Part shown: piece by piece, positions 8,719 to 16,536 of the stretch
Position numbering within the stretch: the stretch's first letter is position 1
Layout of the letters: each line of letters starts with the position of its first letter
Assembly (NCBI RefSeq): GCF_000828055.2
Contig: NZ_CP010523.2
Location: 1,054,001 to 1,118,000, forward strand
Reading direction: 5' to 3'
DNA length: 64,000 bases
Source: Klebsiella variicola
Lineage (GTDB): Bacteria; Pseudomonadota; Gammaproteobacteria; Enterobacterales; Enterobacteriaceae
Position numbers and translations under genes: made by a program
The notes under the pieces: generated by a model
What the model saw: only the letters and a program-made list of their open reading frames with translations
What the model was told of the DNA's origin: nothing
Database searches by the model: none

Positions 8719-9167
8719 TAAAAGGATGTCCATTGTATACGGTCTTTGGGGCGAGCTATTAGGTTGTATTTTTCCTGAGTTTTTCTTGAAACTTGATAAA
8801 TTGAGTTTACAAGTCCTATCCAACCTAACCACGGAACATAACGGGCGATAACAGCAGCAAGACTATTCGTTTTTCTCATTCTTACACCAACGGGTGTAGG
8901 AACCCTAATACCAAATGGAGTTTTTGCATTTCTCAGAAGCATCCTTCCATATTTAGAAACAACACTTGTTCCTTTTATTGCCTCTCCTGGCTTTGTTCTG
9001 GTTTTTAGCCAAGGTTGCCCGGCGAGGATAGCGGCACCAGATTCAATACCAATGCCAAGTTCGTCACAAAATTGTTCAAGAAAAATGACATCAAAAAGTT
9101 CACCAGCCGAAAGATTGGATTGTCCGTGATAGAAATAGGTTCCATTTAGTTCTTCTGTCGTATCCAT
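8718..9167 (-). CDS. Unrecognised candidate Hcp-dependent effector
   Basis: 149 residues (MDTTEELNGTYFYHGQSNLS). I do not recognise a named domain. The first half is mixed and acidic and mentions no signal peptide; a basic middle (KTRTKPGEAIKGTSVVSKYGRMLLRNAK) leads to a hydrophobic stretch (SLAAVIARYVPWLGWIGLV, about residues 105-125) and a basic tail. It starts 11 bp after the hcp stop and overlaps the DUF1493 gene by one base, so the three are co-transcribed and probably coupled. Base composition is visibly AT-richer than mutS or hmu. Context suggests a small toxin carried in the Hcp tube, perhaps acting on membranes, but no activity is shown. Confidence 0.7.
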   Translation of the reverse strand: MDTTEELNGTYFYHGQSNLSAGELFDVIFLEQFCDELGIGIESGAAILAGQPWLKTRTKPGEAIKGTSVVSKYGRMLLRNAKTPFGIRVPTPVGVRMRKTNSLAAVIARYVPWLGWIGLVNSIYQVSRKTQEKYNLIARPKDRIQWTSF

Positions 9168-9178
9168 TTGCTCATCTA

Positions 9179-9661
9179 TTATGCTGTTTGTCTTTCATTC
9201 CAGGCATCGGTGAAAATTATATTTCCGTCACAATGTTTCCAGGTGATCTTCTCATATCTAAGTTCGACAGATTCAAGATGGTTGTTGTTCTTGTCTTCTG
9301 GGGAAGCCATTGTAGGAGATATTGATACGATTCGGACGCCTTCAAGTAGCATATTGAAGTATTCCACTTCTTGACCAGCATCGCTGATTTTATACCATTT
9401 GATTTCAGCAGATTTCAGGTTCTGACCAGTAGCTACTGCTTTGTAGAGGTATGGACTGGAATAGTCGAATTCTTTAACGATGATCATTGGTGAGTGCTGA
9501 CGAGTGCCGGTAGGCTTGCCAGTGGCATTATCAGTGGGAATGGAGAGATTGTGATGAAACCCTTTAAATTCGATGCTGAACTCCCTGTCTGCAACATCAC
9601 AACCACCTTTGATTAGTGCCCCACCGTCGTCGTATATCCACATATTACCTGGAATAGCCAT
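9179..9661 (-). CDS. hcp: Hcp-family type VI secretion tube protein (orphan)
   Basis: 160 residues from the ATG at 9661, preceded by an AGGGAAGAAG ribosome site. It begins MAIPGNMWIYDDGGALIKGG and carries the Hcp beta-barrel pattern (SIEFKGFHHNLSIPTD; KEFDYSSPYLYKAVATGQNL; KSAEIKWYKI; ELRYEKITWKHCDGN). Hcp hexamers stack into the T6SS inner tube and chaperone small effectors in their lumen. No other T6SS structural gene is in the window, so this is an orphan Hcp that would work with an apparatus encoded elsewhere. It heads a three-gene unit with the candidate effector and immunity genes. Confidence 0.88.
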   Translation of the reverse strand: MAIPGNMWIYDDGGALIKGGCDVADREFSIEFKGFHHNLSIPTDNATGKPTGTRQHSPMIIVKEFDYSSPYLYKAVATGQNLKSAEIKWYKISDAGQEVEYFNMLLEGVRIVSISPTMASPEDKNNNHLESVELRYEKITWKHCDGNIIFTDAWNERQTA

Positions 9662-9900
9662 GCTTCTTCTTCCCTCTATTATCATTAGTAAGAAAACAGT
9701 GTATCGAGTTGATTAAGCGCAGTAAATAATCAATGTGTCGTTTTTGGATTAATACGGGAAATATCTTCTCTATAATGATGGTTTATATTTAAAAATAGCT
9801 GTCGTAAATATTTCATTGGGTTATTACGCCATTGGTATAGATTTTAAATATAAATGACCCTCAATAATATAATGCAGGCAATTATTGCCAGAAAGCGTAA

Positions 9901-9927
9901 GCGCGGCGCGATCCGGATTCCAGTTGC
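9901..9927. repeat. 27-bp direct repeat, right copy, within a hairpin
   Basis: Identical to 8232-8258. Here the copy continues so that GCGCGGCGC (9901-9909) pairs with GCGCCGCGC (9926-9934), forming a nine-base stem just downstream of hmuV; it may be the hmu operon terminator, though without a clear U run. The left copy lacks the right arm, so the right copy is probably the ancestral site. The AT-rich stretch 9662-9900 between hcp and this repeat contains no gene and probably holds the hcp promoter. Confidence 0.85.
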
Positions 9928-9939
9928 GCCGCGCGGGGA

Positions 9940-10719
9940 TTATGGCGCCAGATAAACCTGGGGGGCCGCGTTGTCCGGGTGCTGGACGAGGCGGACATCC
10001 GCCCCGTACCAGCGATGGATAACCGGCTGCTGGATCACCTCCTGCGGCGTGCCCTGGGCGACCAGATGGCCCTGGTGGAGCAGCAGAATGCGGTCGGCCC
10101 ACAGGGCGGCGAGGTTAAGGTCATGCAGCACCACGCAGACATGCAGTTGCCCGCCGGCGGTGAGCCGTTTGAGCAAACGCAGCAGGTGCTGCTGATAGTA
10201 AAGATCCAGCGCCGAGGTGGGCTCATCGAGAAACAGCCAGCCCTGCGGCGCGCCGTCGCGCCACAGCTGCGCCAGACAGCGGGCCAGCTGCACCCGCTGC
10301 TGCTCGCCGCCGGAGAGGCCGGGATAGCGGCGACCGGCAAGGCCATCGCAGCCGGTGACGGCCATCACCGCCGCCAGCACCGCCGGATCTGCCGTCGCGC
10401 CCCACGGTGCGCGTCCCATGGCAATGACCGTTTCCACCGTCCAGTCGGCCTGCAGGGCCGTTCGCTGCAGCATGACCGCCCGACGGCGCGACAGCGCCTC
10501 GGGGGACCAGGCCTCCAGCGGCTTGCCTGCAAGGCGGCGGGTGCCGCTGTCCGGAGTCAGATAGCCGGTCAACAGCCGCAGCAGAGTGGATTTCCCGGCG
10601 CCGTTCGGCCCGATAAGCGCCGTCATCTCGCCGCCGCGCAGCGCGACGGAGACGTTGTCGATAACCTGTCGTTTACCAAGGTGAAGTGACAGCCCCTGGG
10701 CGCAATATTCATTAACCAT
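9940..10719 (-). CDS. hmuV: Hemin ABC transporter ATP-binding protein
   Basis: 259 residues (MVNEYCAQGLSLHLGKRQVI) with Walker A GPNGAGKST near residue 37, the signature LSGGEQQRVQ and Walker B LFLDEPTSALD. It belongs to the FecE/HmuV branch that powers import of hemin across the inner membrane. Its start overlaps the 3' end of hmuU by 8 bp. It is the last gene of the hmu operon. Confidence 0.95.
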   Translation of the reverse strand: MVNEYCAQGLSLHLGKRQVIDNVSVALRGGEMTALIGPNGAGKSTLLRLLTGYLTPDSGTRRLAGKPLEAWSPEALSRRRAVMLQRTALQADWTVETVIAMGRAPWGATADPAVLAAVMAVTGCDGLAGRRYPGLSGGEQQRVQLARCLAQLWRDGAPQGWLFLDEPTSALDLYYQQHLLRLLKRLTAGGQLHVCVVLHDLNLAALWADRILLLHQGHLVAQGTPQEVIQQPVIHRWYGADVRLVQHPDNAAPQVYLAP

Positions 10720-11707
10720 GTCTGGAGTTCTCCCGACGAAAGACCAGCCACAGAAACCAGGGGGCGCCCAGCAGGCTGGTGAGCAGACCGACCGGCATCT
10801 CCGCCGGCGCCGCCACGGTGCGGGCCAGGGTGTCGGCCAGCAGAAGCAGGATTGCGCCGGCCAGCAGCGAGCCGGGGATCAGTCCGCGATGGTCCGGTCC
10901 CAGCCACAGGCGCATCAGGTGCGGCACCACCAGGCCGATAAAGCCGATGACTCCGCTGATGGCCACCGCGGCGGCCACCAGCACCGCGCTGCACAGCAGC
11001 AGCCAGCGCTGTAGCGCCTGCACGTTCACCCCGAGATAGTGTGCCTCTTCATCGCCAAGCTGCAGCAGATTGAGGCGGGACGCCATCCACCACACCGCCA
11101 GCGCCGCCGGGATAATCAAGGTCGCGGCCACCAGCAGCGTCGGCCATTCGGCCTGGCCCAGACTGCCCATTCCCCACAGCGACAGCTGGCGCAGCTGGGC
11201 GTCATTGCTCAGCCAGGACAGGACGCCGACCAGCGCGCCGCACAGCGCGTTGATGGCGATCCCCACCAGCAGCAGGCGCGACAGCGAACCCTCCTCCGCC
11301 CGGCTGAGGATGAAAATCACCACCATCACCGCCAGGCTGCCAATAAACGCCGCCAGCATCGGCATGTACAGGGCGATCAGCCCCGTAGCGGAGAACGGAA
11401 GCACCAGCCAGCTGGCCACCGCCAGCGCGGCGCCGCTGCTGATGCCCAGCAGGCCCGGGTCGGCAAGCGGGTTGCGAAACAGCCCCTGCATCACGCAACC
11501 GGAGAGGGCCAGCGCCGCGCCCACCAGCAGGGCCAGCAGCACCCGCGGCAGACGGATACTCAGCCAGATGTGGCGCAGCATCTCATCCCCGGAAGGCAGC
11601 AGGTTGACCAGCGGCAAGCGCATAGCGCCGAGGGTGGTGGCAAACAGCGTCAGGGAGACCAGCAGCAGCGTCATCAACAGCAAACGGGGGGCGAGGGCAG
11701 GGCGCAT
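10712..11707 (-). CDS. hmuU: Hemin ABC transporter permease
   Basis: 331 residues, FecCD-type permease with about ten membrane helices. Typical motifs are RLPRVLLALLVGAALALSGCVMQGLFRNPLADPGLLGISSGA near the N-terminus and ISGVIGFIGLVVPHLMRL in the second half. It partners HmuV and the periplasmic HmuT. The ATG overlaps the hmuT stop by one base, so the permease is translated with its binding protein. Confidence 0.95.
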   Translation of the reverse strand: MRPALAPRLLLMTLLLVSLTLFATTLGAMRLPLVNLLPSGDEMLRHIWLSIRLPRVLLALLVGAALALSGCVMQGLFRNPLADPGLLGISSGAALAVASWLVLPFSATGLIALYMPMLAAFIGSLAVMVVIFILSRAEEGSLSRLLLVGIAINALCGALVGVLSWLSNDAQLRQLSLWGMGSLGQAEWPTLLVAATLIIPAALAVWWMASRLNLLQLGDEEAHYLGVNVQALQRWLLLCSAVLVAAAVAISGVIGFIGLVVPHLMRLWLGPDHRGLIPGSLLAGAILLLLADTLARTVAAPAEMPVGLLTSLLGAPWFLWLVFRRENSRHG

Positions 11708-12525
11708 CAGGGCAACTGCTCCGCTTTGTTTCGCAGCGCGATTATCGCCTGCGGTGTGCGCGGCCCGAAGCCGAGCAGGGCCATATCGTCGATCGTCAGC
11801 AGCTGTTTATGACGCCCCGCCGGGGTCTGTGCCAGACCGGGCAGTTTCCACAGCCCGGCTTCGCCGCCCATCCCTTTGAGACCATCGGCGGAGATCACCA
11901 CCAGATCCGCCTGGCTGGCGGCGACCCCTTCCTGCGACATGGCGCGATAGTGGTCGAAGCCCTGCATCGCGTTCTGCAGCCCGGCGGCGCGAATGGCGCC
12001 ATCGGCCGCGGTGTGCTGTCCGGCCACCAGGGTATTCATTCCGCCGTGGCTGAGAATAAACAGCACCCGCTTAGCAACCGGCTGCGTGGGAATGGCGGCG
12101 ATCTGTTGCTGAAGCTGCTGGCGCAGCGCGTCGCCTGCCGCCGTTTTGCCTAACGCTTCGGCAATGACAGCCACTTTGTTATCGATCGCGGACAGACTTT
12201 CGCCGCCCGGCACGTTAACCACCTTCACCCCGCTCGCCTGTACTTTGTGTAAGACCAGCGAGGGCTGCGCCTGGGCGCTCGCTAATACCAGCTGCGGGCG
12301 TAACGCGAGGATCCCCTCGGCGTTCAGCTGTCGCAGGTAGCCGACGTCCGGCAGCTTTTGCGCCGCCGGGGGCCAGCTGCTGGTGCTGTCCCGCGCCACC
12401 AGGCTCTGTTCCGCGTCAAGGGCATAGACGATCTCAGTGACATCTCCGCCGAGGGTGACGAGTCGCTCAACGGCGGCGTGGCTCAGCAGCGGGAAAGCGA
12501 TGAAGAGCAGTAACCAGCGCATCAT
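11707..12525 (-). CDS. hmuT: Periplasmic hemin-binding protein
   Basis: 272 residues with an N-terminal signal peptide (MMRWLLLFIAFPLLSHAAV, cleavage near SHA). The mature part has the class III binding-protein fold signs: RLVTLGGDVTEIVYALDAEQ, then VGYLRQLNAEGILALRPQLVLAS. It delivers hemin from the outer-membrane receptor to HmuUV. Its start overlaps the hmuS stop by 4 bp (ATGA-type). Confidence 0.93.
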   Translation of the reverse strand: MMRWLLLFIAFPLLSHAAVERLVTLGGDVTEIVYALDAEQSLVARDSTSSWPPAAQKLPDVGYLRQLNAEGILALRPQLVLASAQAQPSLVLHKVQASGVKVVNVPGGESLSAIDNKVAVIAEALGKTAAGDALRQQLQQQIAAIPTQPVAKRVLFILSHGGMNTLVAGQHTAADGAIRAAGLQNAMQGFDHYRAMSQEGVAASQADLVVISADGLKGMGGEAGLWKLPGLAQTPAGRHKQLLTIDDMALLGFGPRTPQAIIALRNKAEQLP

Positions 12526-13553
12526 GCGGGCAGTCCTTCACGGGTCAGACGATCTACCTGCTGGCGCCATTGTGCCTGCTCGGGGTGGCCTTCGCTGCGC
12601 TGGCCATAGAGCTGGGCAATCTGGGTGCCGTCTTTGGCGAACAGTTCGACGCTGGTGACGTGTCCATCTGAGGTCGGTTTACGGGTCACCCACACTTCAT
12701 CGAGGCTCTCTTCGCGCAGATGCAGGGTAAAAGTGGTATTGAAGATATTCAGCCAGCCGCGCATGGGGGCCAGCTTTTCCAGGGCGCCGGTGAAGATCTG
12801 CACGCAACCGCGATTGCCGACGAAAATCATAATTTCATTACCTTCCTGGCGCACCGTCTCCAGCAGCGACGGCAGCGCATGGCGATCCACGCGGCAGGCG
12901 AGGTCGTCGCTCACCAGACGGAAAGCCTGCTGGCGGGAAAGCTGATATTTACGCAGCAGACCGAAGAACTGGTGAACGTCGGTCATCGCGCGCCAGTCGT
13001 TCTCCAGGGCGGCGCCGTCGGCGGTATCGGCATATTTCACCGGCTCCAGCGGGCGCAGGGCCAGCGGTGCCGGCGCCGCCACCCGATGTTCCGCGATCAG
13101 GGTGTCCCAGGCCGCCATGTCGGTCTGCGTGGTCGCATAGACTTTCAGCAGGGCGTCGCCGTGGTGGTCGAAAAACTGGATGCTCTGGCGGCCATTATCG
13201 TTCAGATGGAAGGCGCTGGCCCACTGGCTGAGGAACAGACGCAGGTCGAGCGCGCGAGGGTTCAGTACCAGCCCGGCGTGGCCGCTGAGGTGCTGGTGCG
13301 TGAACTGGCCCACCTGCTCATGCACGGCATACTCGTTGCGGCAGATGCATTTGGTTTCGCCGACGCGCTCCAGATCGGCAATCAGCGCTCGGGCGTCATC
13401 GCTCAGGCGCACGGCATCATGGCCGAGGCGGGCGGCGGTCAGCTCGGCTTCGCTGATCCCCATTTCCGCGGCAATATCGCGGGCATATTTCGCGGTACTG
13501 CCCGCTTTGGTGGCCTGGTAGCGCTGCCACAGGTCAGGGTGTGCATTTGGCAT
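12522..13553 (-). CDS. hmuS: Hemin-degrading/hemin transport factor HmuS
   Basis: 343 residues from the ATG at 13553 (MPNAHPDLWQRYQAT); an ATG two codons upstream at 13559 is possible, but the AAGGAT ribosome site is better spaced for 13553. It shows the HemS/ChuS duplicated fold, with GKYARDI-like STAKYARDIAAEMGISEAELTAARLG at the start and FFGLLRKYQLSRQQAFRLV in the middle. Family members bind cytoplasmic heme and, in several enterics, cleave it to release iron. It is separated from hmuR by 71 bp that contain a GC-rich hairpin. Confidence 0.93.
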   Translation of the reverse strand: MPNAHPDLWQRYQATKAGSTAKYARDIAAEMGISEAELTAARLGHDAVRLSDDARALIADLERVGETKCICRNEYAVHEQVGQFTHQHLSGHAGLVLNPRALDLRLFLSQWASAFHLNDNGRQSIQFFDHHGDALLKVYATTQTDMAAWDTLIAEHRVAAPAPLALRPLEPVKYADTADGAALENDWRAMTDVHQFFGLLRKYQLSRQQAFRLVSDDLACRVDRHALPSLLETVRQEGNEIMIFVGNRGCVQIFTGALEKLAPMRGWLNIFNTTFTLHLREESLDEVWVTRKPTSDGHVTSVELFAKDGTQIAQLYGQRSEGHPEQAQWRQQVDRLTREGLPA

Positions 13554-13580
13554 AATCATATCCTTCTCGACGATGAATAT

Positions 13581-13600
13581 CCCCGGCCGGCGGGCCGGGG
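13581..13600. terminator. GC-rich hairpin between hmuR and hmuS
   Basis: CCCCGGCC (13581-13588) pairs perfectly with GGCCGGGG (13593-13600) around a four-base loop. There is no adjacent U run, so it may be an mRNA-stabilising or attenuating element that sets a higher level of receptor than of downstream proteins, rather than a full terminator. Confidence 0.5.
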
Positions 13601-13624
13601 GCAGGTGCGTTATTATTCGGGCAA

Positions 13625-15988
13625 TCAGAAGTCGACGTTGACGCCCAGCTGCCAGGTGCGGCCCGGCATCACCGCCAGCGCTTTATCGTTGGCGTCCTGG
13701 TTGGTGCCGGTCTCGATATTGCGGCTGCTCAGGTAATCCCAGTATTTACGATCGGTGAGGTTGTAGACCCCGCCATTGAGGCGCACGTTTTTCGCCACCT
13801 GCCAGTACGCGGTCCAGTCCAGCATGCCGTAGCCCGGCACGCGCATATAGTCGCTGCTGGCATCGGTAATGGCGGACCCGCTGTTGCTGTAGCTTTCGCG
13901 GTTGGTGGCGGTCGCCTGTTTCCCTTTGACAAAGGTCGCCGTCAGGGCGGTGCCGTAGCGTTTCGCCGGATCGTCCCACGCCACGCCGACGATGGCTTTC
14001 ATCGGCGCCACGCTGTCGAGGTCGACGTATTTATCGCCGCTGTAGCTGGATTTCGATTTCCCTTCGCTATAGCCGAGGGCGAGGGTGGTGCTCAGGCCGT
14101 TCACCTGCTCAAACCAGGTGCCAAAGTTAAATTTGGTACTGATCTCACCGCCGTAGATATAGGCTTTATCGCGGTTTTCCGCCTGATAAATGGTGTAGAT
14201 GTTCGACGGCACATTCGTGAACTGGCCCGGATTATTGGCGCGGGTATAGCGCGTATAGGCGATAAAGTTCTTATAGCTGTTGTAGAACAGCGCCGTGCGC
14301 ACGGTGATGCCTTCGGTGACTTCCCCCTTCAGCCCCCACTCGAGATTATCGCTGGTTTCCGTCTTCAGATCGGTATTGCCGATCAGGGCATACTGCTGGC
14401 TGCCGGCGTAGCTGGAGCCAAGGTTCCAGGAGCCATACAGCTGGCTGGCGTTGGGGAACTGCGCGCCGCGCTGGTACTGCAGGTAGGTCATCAGGCGCGG
14501 GGTGAGGTCGTACTGGAAGGTCAACGACGGCAGAACCTGGGTATCGCTGTTTTTGCCGTACAGATTCGCCACCGACGATTCGGTCAGTACGCTGCTGTTG
14601 GCGGCAAGGTCGGACAGATTTTCCGGCTTAGTCGATTGATGCACCACGCGCACGCCGGGAATAATGGCGAAGTTGTGGCTATCAAGGTCGAAGTTGATCT
14701 TATCCTGGACAAAGCCGCCGAGAGTGTAGCTGCGGCTGTCTGCCTCCGGCTGCATGATCTCGCTGTAAACGCTGGGGATCGGCGACTGGCTGAACGGTCG
14801 CTGGGTTTTGCTGGTGCTGGCGTTGAAGCCGGCGCTCAGATCGTGGCGGCCCAGGGTTTTCGCCAGCGCGGTCTGCAGGCCCCAGGTGTCGGTATCGTAG
14901 TTGGAGTTCACCGTCTGCATTCTGCGGGTGACGCTGTCCGGCATATAAGTCCAGTCATGGGCTTCGGTATGCTGGTAGTAGATTTTCGTGGAGACGCTGT
15001 CGAGGTAGTCGTTCATCGGCGTCCAGTCATCCTTCAGGCTCAGGCCCCAGCGCCGGGTCTGGCTGGTCTGGTTGGCGGTGCCGATGGTGCTGTTGCCGCT
15101 GGAGTCCCAGGTATCGTAGTGGGTGTGGTTGGTTTTATGGTAATAGTCGAAGGTGCTGGTCAGCTTGTGTTCATCGTTAGGTTGCCAGATCCCGGAGGCC
15201 AGAAACGCATCGGAGTGCCAGTTCGCCGGGTAGGCGTCGACGGTGCCGCTGTTGTTTTCGGTTTCCTGACCGTCACGGTGGCTGTAGACCAAAATTCCGC
15301 GCAGGAACTCATCGCCGCCGGCGACGGTCACCCCGTTGTGCCAGCTGCGATCCGCAGAGTCGTAACCGCTGCGGTAGCCGAAGGCGCTGGTCTTGCCCGG
15401 GCGCAGGTAATCATCTGCCGATTTCGGGCGGAAGGAGACATTTCCCCCGATAGCGCTGTTGGCCGTTTCCGTCGAGGTGGCGCCGGACTGGATATCCACA
15501 CTGCCGTACATATACGGGTCGATATAATCGCGGCCGATGCCGAAGGTGTTGAGCCCGGCGCGGCCGACGTAGCCGCGGCCGGTGGCGTTGGGTTGCGCGA
15601 TACCGTCTACGTCGATGCCGACGCGGTTGCTCTCCATACCGCGAATGTTGTAGCCGGTGTAGCCTCCGCGGTCGAAGCCGCTTTTGCCGTTGCCGGAGCC
15701 GCCGCTGGCCCCGGTGGCGCTGATGAGCGGCTCATAGCGCATGATCGAGCCGAAATCGTTAGCGCCTTTATCCTCCAGCTCCTGGGCGCTGATGCTGTGC
15801 TCACTACCGGCTTTCTGCACCGGTGCGGGGGCGGTGACGGTCATTTGTTCCGAGGTGTCATCCACCGCCTCGCCGCTAACGGCGGAAGTGTCTGCTGCGA
15901 TGGCAGAAGTCTGATAAATTGCTGCAAGCAAAGAGGTCACCAGCAGGCGTTTTTTACACCATGCTGCTGACGGAGTCGATTTGTACAT
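13625..15988 (-). CDS. hmuR: TonB-dependent hemin/hemoprotein outer-membrane receptor
   Basis: 787 residues from the ATG at 15988 (MYKSTPSAAWCKKRLL); a GTG three codons upstream is less likely. A signal peptide ends near SAIAA, and a TonB-box-like EQMTVTA follows around residue 50. The plug domain contains RGMESNRVGIDVDGIAQPN and the TETANSAIGGNVSF plug/barrel junction, and the barrel ends in the terminal Phe (WQLGVNVDF) needed for outer-membrane assembly. It is longer than Yersinia HmuR (about 660) and closer to hemoglobin/lactoferrin-type receptors, so it might accept hemoproteins. First gene of the hmu operon; a Fur box lies upstream. Confidence 0.93.
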   Translation of the reverse strand: MYKSTPSAAWCKKRLLVTSLLAAIYQTSAIAADTSAVSGEAVDDTSEQMTVTAPAPVQKAGSEHSISAQELEDKGANDFGSIMRYEPLISATGASGGSGNGKSGFDRGGYTGYNIRGMESNRVGIDVDGIAQPNATGRGYVGRAGLNTFGIGRDYIDPYMYGSVDIQSGATSTETANSAIGGNVSFRPKSADDYLRPGKTSAFGYRSGYDSADRSWHNGVTVAGGDEFLRGILVYSHRDGQETENNSGTVDAYPANWHSDAFLASGIWQPNDEHKLTSTFDYYHKTNHTHYDTWDSSGNSTIGTANQTSQTRRWGLSLKDDWTPMNDYLDSVSTKIYYQHTEAHDWTYMPDSVTRRMQTVNSNYDTDTWGLQTALAKTLGRHDLSAGFNASTSKTQRPFSQSPIPSVYSEIMQPEADSRSYTLGGFVQDKINFDLDSHNFAIIPGVRVVHQSTKPENLSDLAANSSVLTESSVANLYGKNSDTQVLPSLTFQYDLTPRLMTYLQYQRGAQFPNASQLYGSWNLGSSYAGSQQYALIGNTDLKTETSDNLEWGLKGEVTEGITVRTALFYNSYKNFIAYTRYTRANNPGQFTNVPSNIYTIYQAENRDKAYIYGGEISTKFNFGTWFEQVNGLSTTLALGYSEGKSKSSYSGDKYVDLDSVAPMKAIVGVAWDDPAKRYGTALTATFVKGKQATATNRESYSNSGSAITDASSDYMRVPGYGMLDWTAYWQVAKNVRLNGGVYNLTDRKYWDYLSSRNIETGTNQDANDKALAVMPGRTWQLGVNVDF

Positions 15989-16102
15989 AGTCGCCACGCC
16001 TTGATCGTTATTAGTATCGGCTCACGCGTTACTTCCAGAGTTGCAGGTTGCTCCGTCTTTTCCGTTGCGGATGGGGTCTTACTCCATTTATTGATTGCGA
16101 AT

Positions 16103-16121
16103 GGTAATGATAGGTATTATC
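16103..16121. promoter_or_regulatory. Fur box upstream of hmuR
   Basis: GGTAATGATAGGTATTATC agrees at most positions with the 19-bp Fur consensus GATAATGATAATCATTATC. It lies about 115 bp before the hmuR start and about 80 bp before the divergent Rdx-family gene, so both could be iron-repressed. Confidence 0.8.
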
Positions 16122-16203
16122 GTTTGCAACAAAATAATCATGTGTTCTTCATTTAAACTGCACTTTGTTTACAATTTGCCCTTTCAGACTTAGCGAGACG
16201 ACG

Positions 16204-16497
16204 ATGAACTCAAAAGCGGCCATCACCATCACCTACTGTTCCCAGTGCAACTGGATGCTGCGCGCCAGCTGGATGGCGCAGGAGCTGTTACATACCTTCA
16301 GCACCGACATCGCCTCGGTGACGCTGGTGCCGGGGACCGGCGGGATCTTCACGATCGATGTCGACGGTCAGCAGATCTGGGAGCGCAAGCAGGATGGCGG
16401 TTTTCCGGATGCGGCCGAGCTGAAACGCCGGGTGCGCGATGTCTGTTTCCCGGAGAAGCCGCTGGGCCATGTGGATAAAGGTGAGCAGAAGGGGTGA
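16204..16497 (+). CDS. SelT/SelW/SelH (Rdx) family protein
   Basis: 97 residues (MNSKAAITITYCSQCNWMLR). The N-terminal CxxC (CSQC, residues 12-15) sits at the end of a beta strand, as in the thioredoxin-like Rdx/SelW proteins. The GTGGIFTIDVDGQQIWERKQDGGFPDAAELKRRVR segment is the family C-terminal pattern. Bacterial members use Cys in place of selenocysteine; their role is presumed redox but unproven. It is divergent from hmuR and shares the Fur-boxed intergenic region, so co-regulation with heme uptake is possible. Confidence 0.88.
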   Translation: MNSKAAITITYCSQCNWMLRASWMAQELLHTFSTDIASVTLVPGTGGIFTIDVDGQQIWERKQDGGFPDAAELKRRVRDVCFPEKPLGHVDKGEQKG

Positions 16498-16503
16498 CAA
16501 CCC

Positions 16504-16528
16504 CCTCCGGGCGACAAGCGCCCGGAGG
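16504..16528. terminator. Hairpin between Rdx gene and TPP enzyme gene
   Basis: A ten-base perfect stem, CCTCCGGGCG / CGCCCGGAGG, with a five-base loop lies between two convergent genes. There is no long T run on either side; it is likely a shared terminator. Confidence 0.65.
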
Positions 16529-16536
16529 AGAAGCCG

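Noticed and set aside
9824..10102. Minus-strand frame spanning the right repeat copy and hmuV 3' end
   Set aside because: It overlaps hmuV out of frame and reads through the hairpin; not a real gene.
14636..15970. A 444-codon plus-strand frame opposite hmuR
   Set aside because: Ala/Val/Gly-rich shadow of the receptor gene without any family signature.
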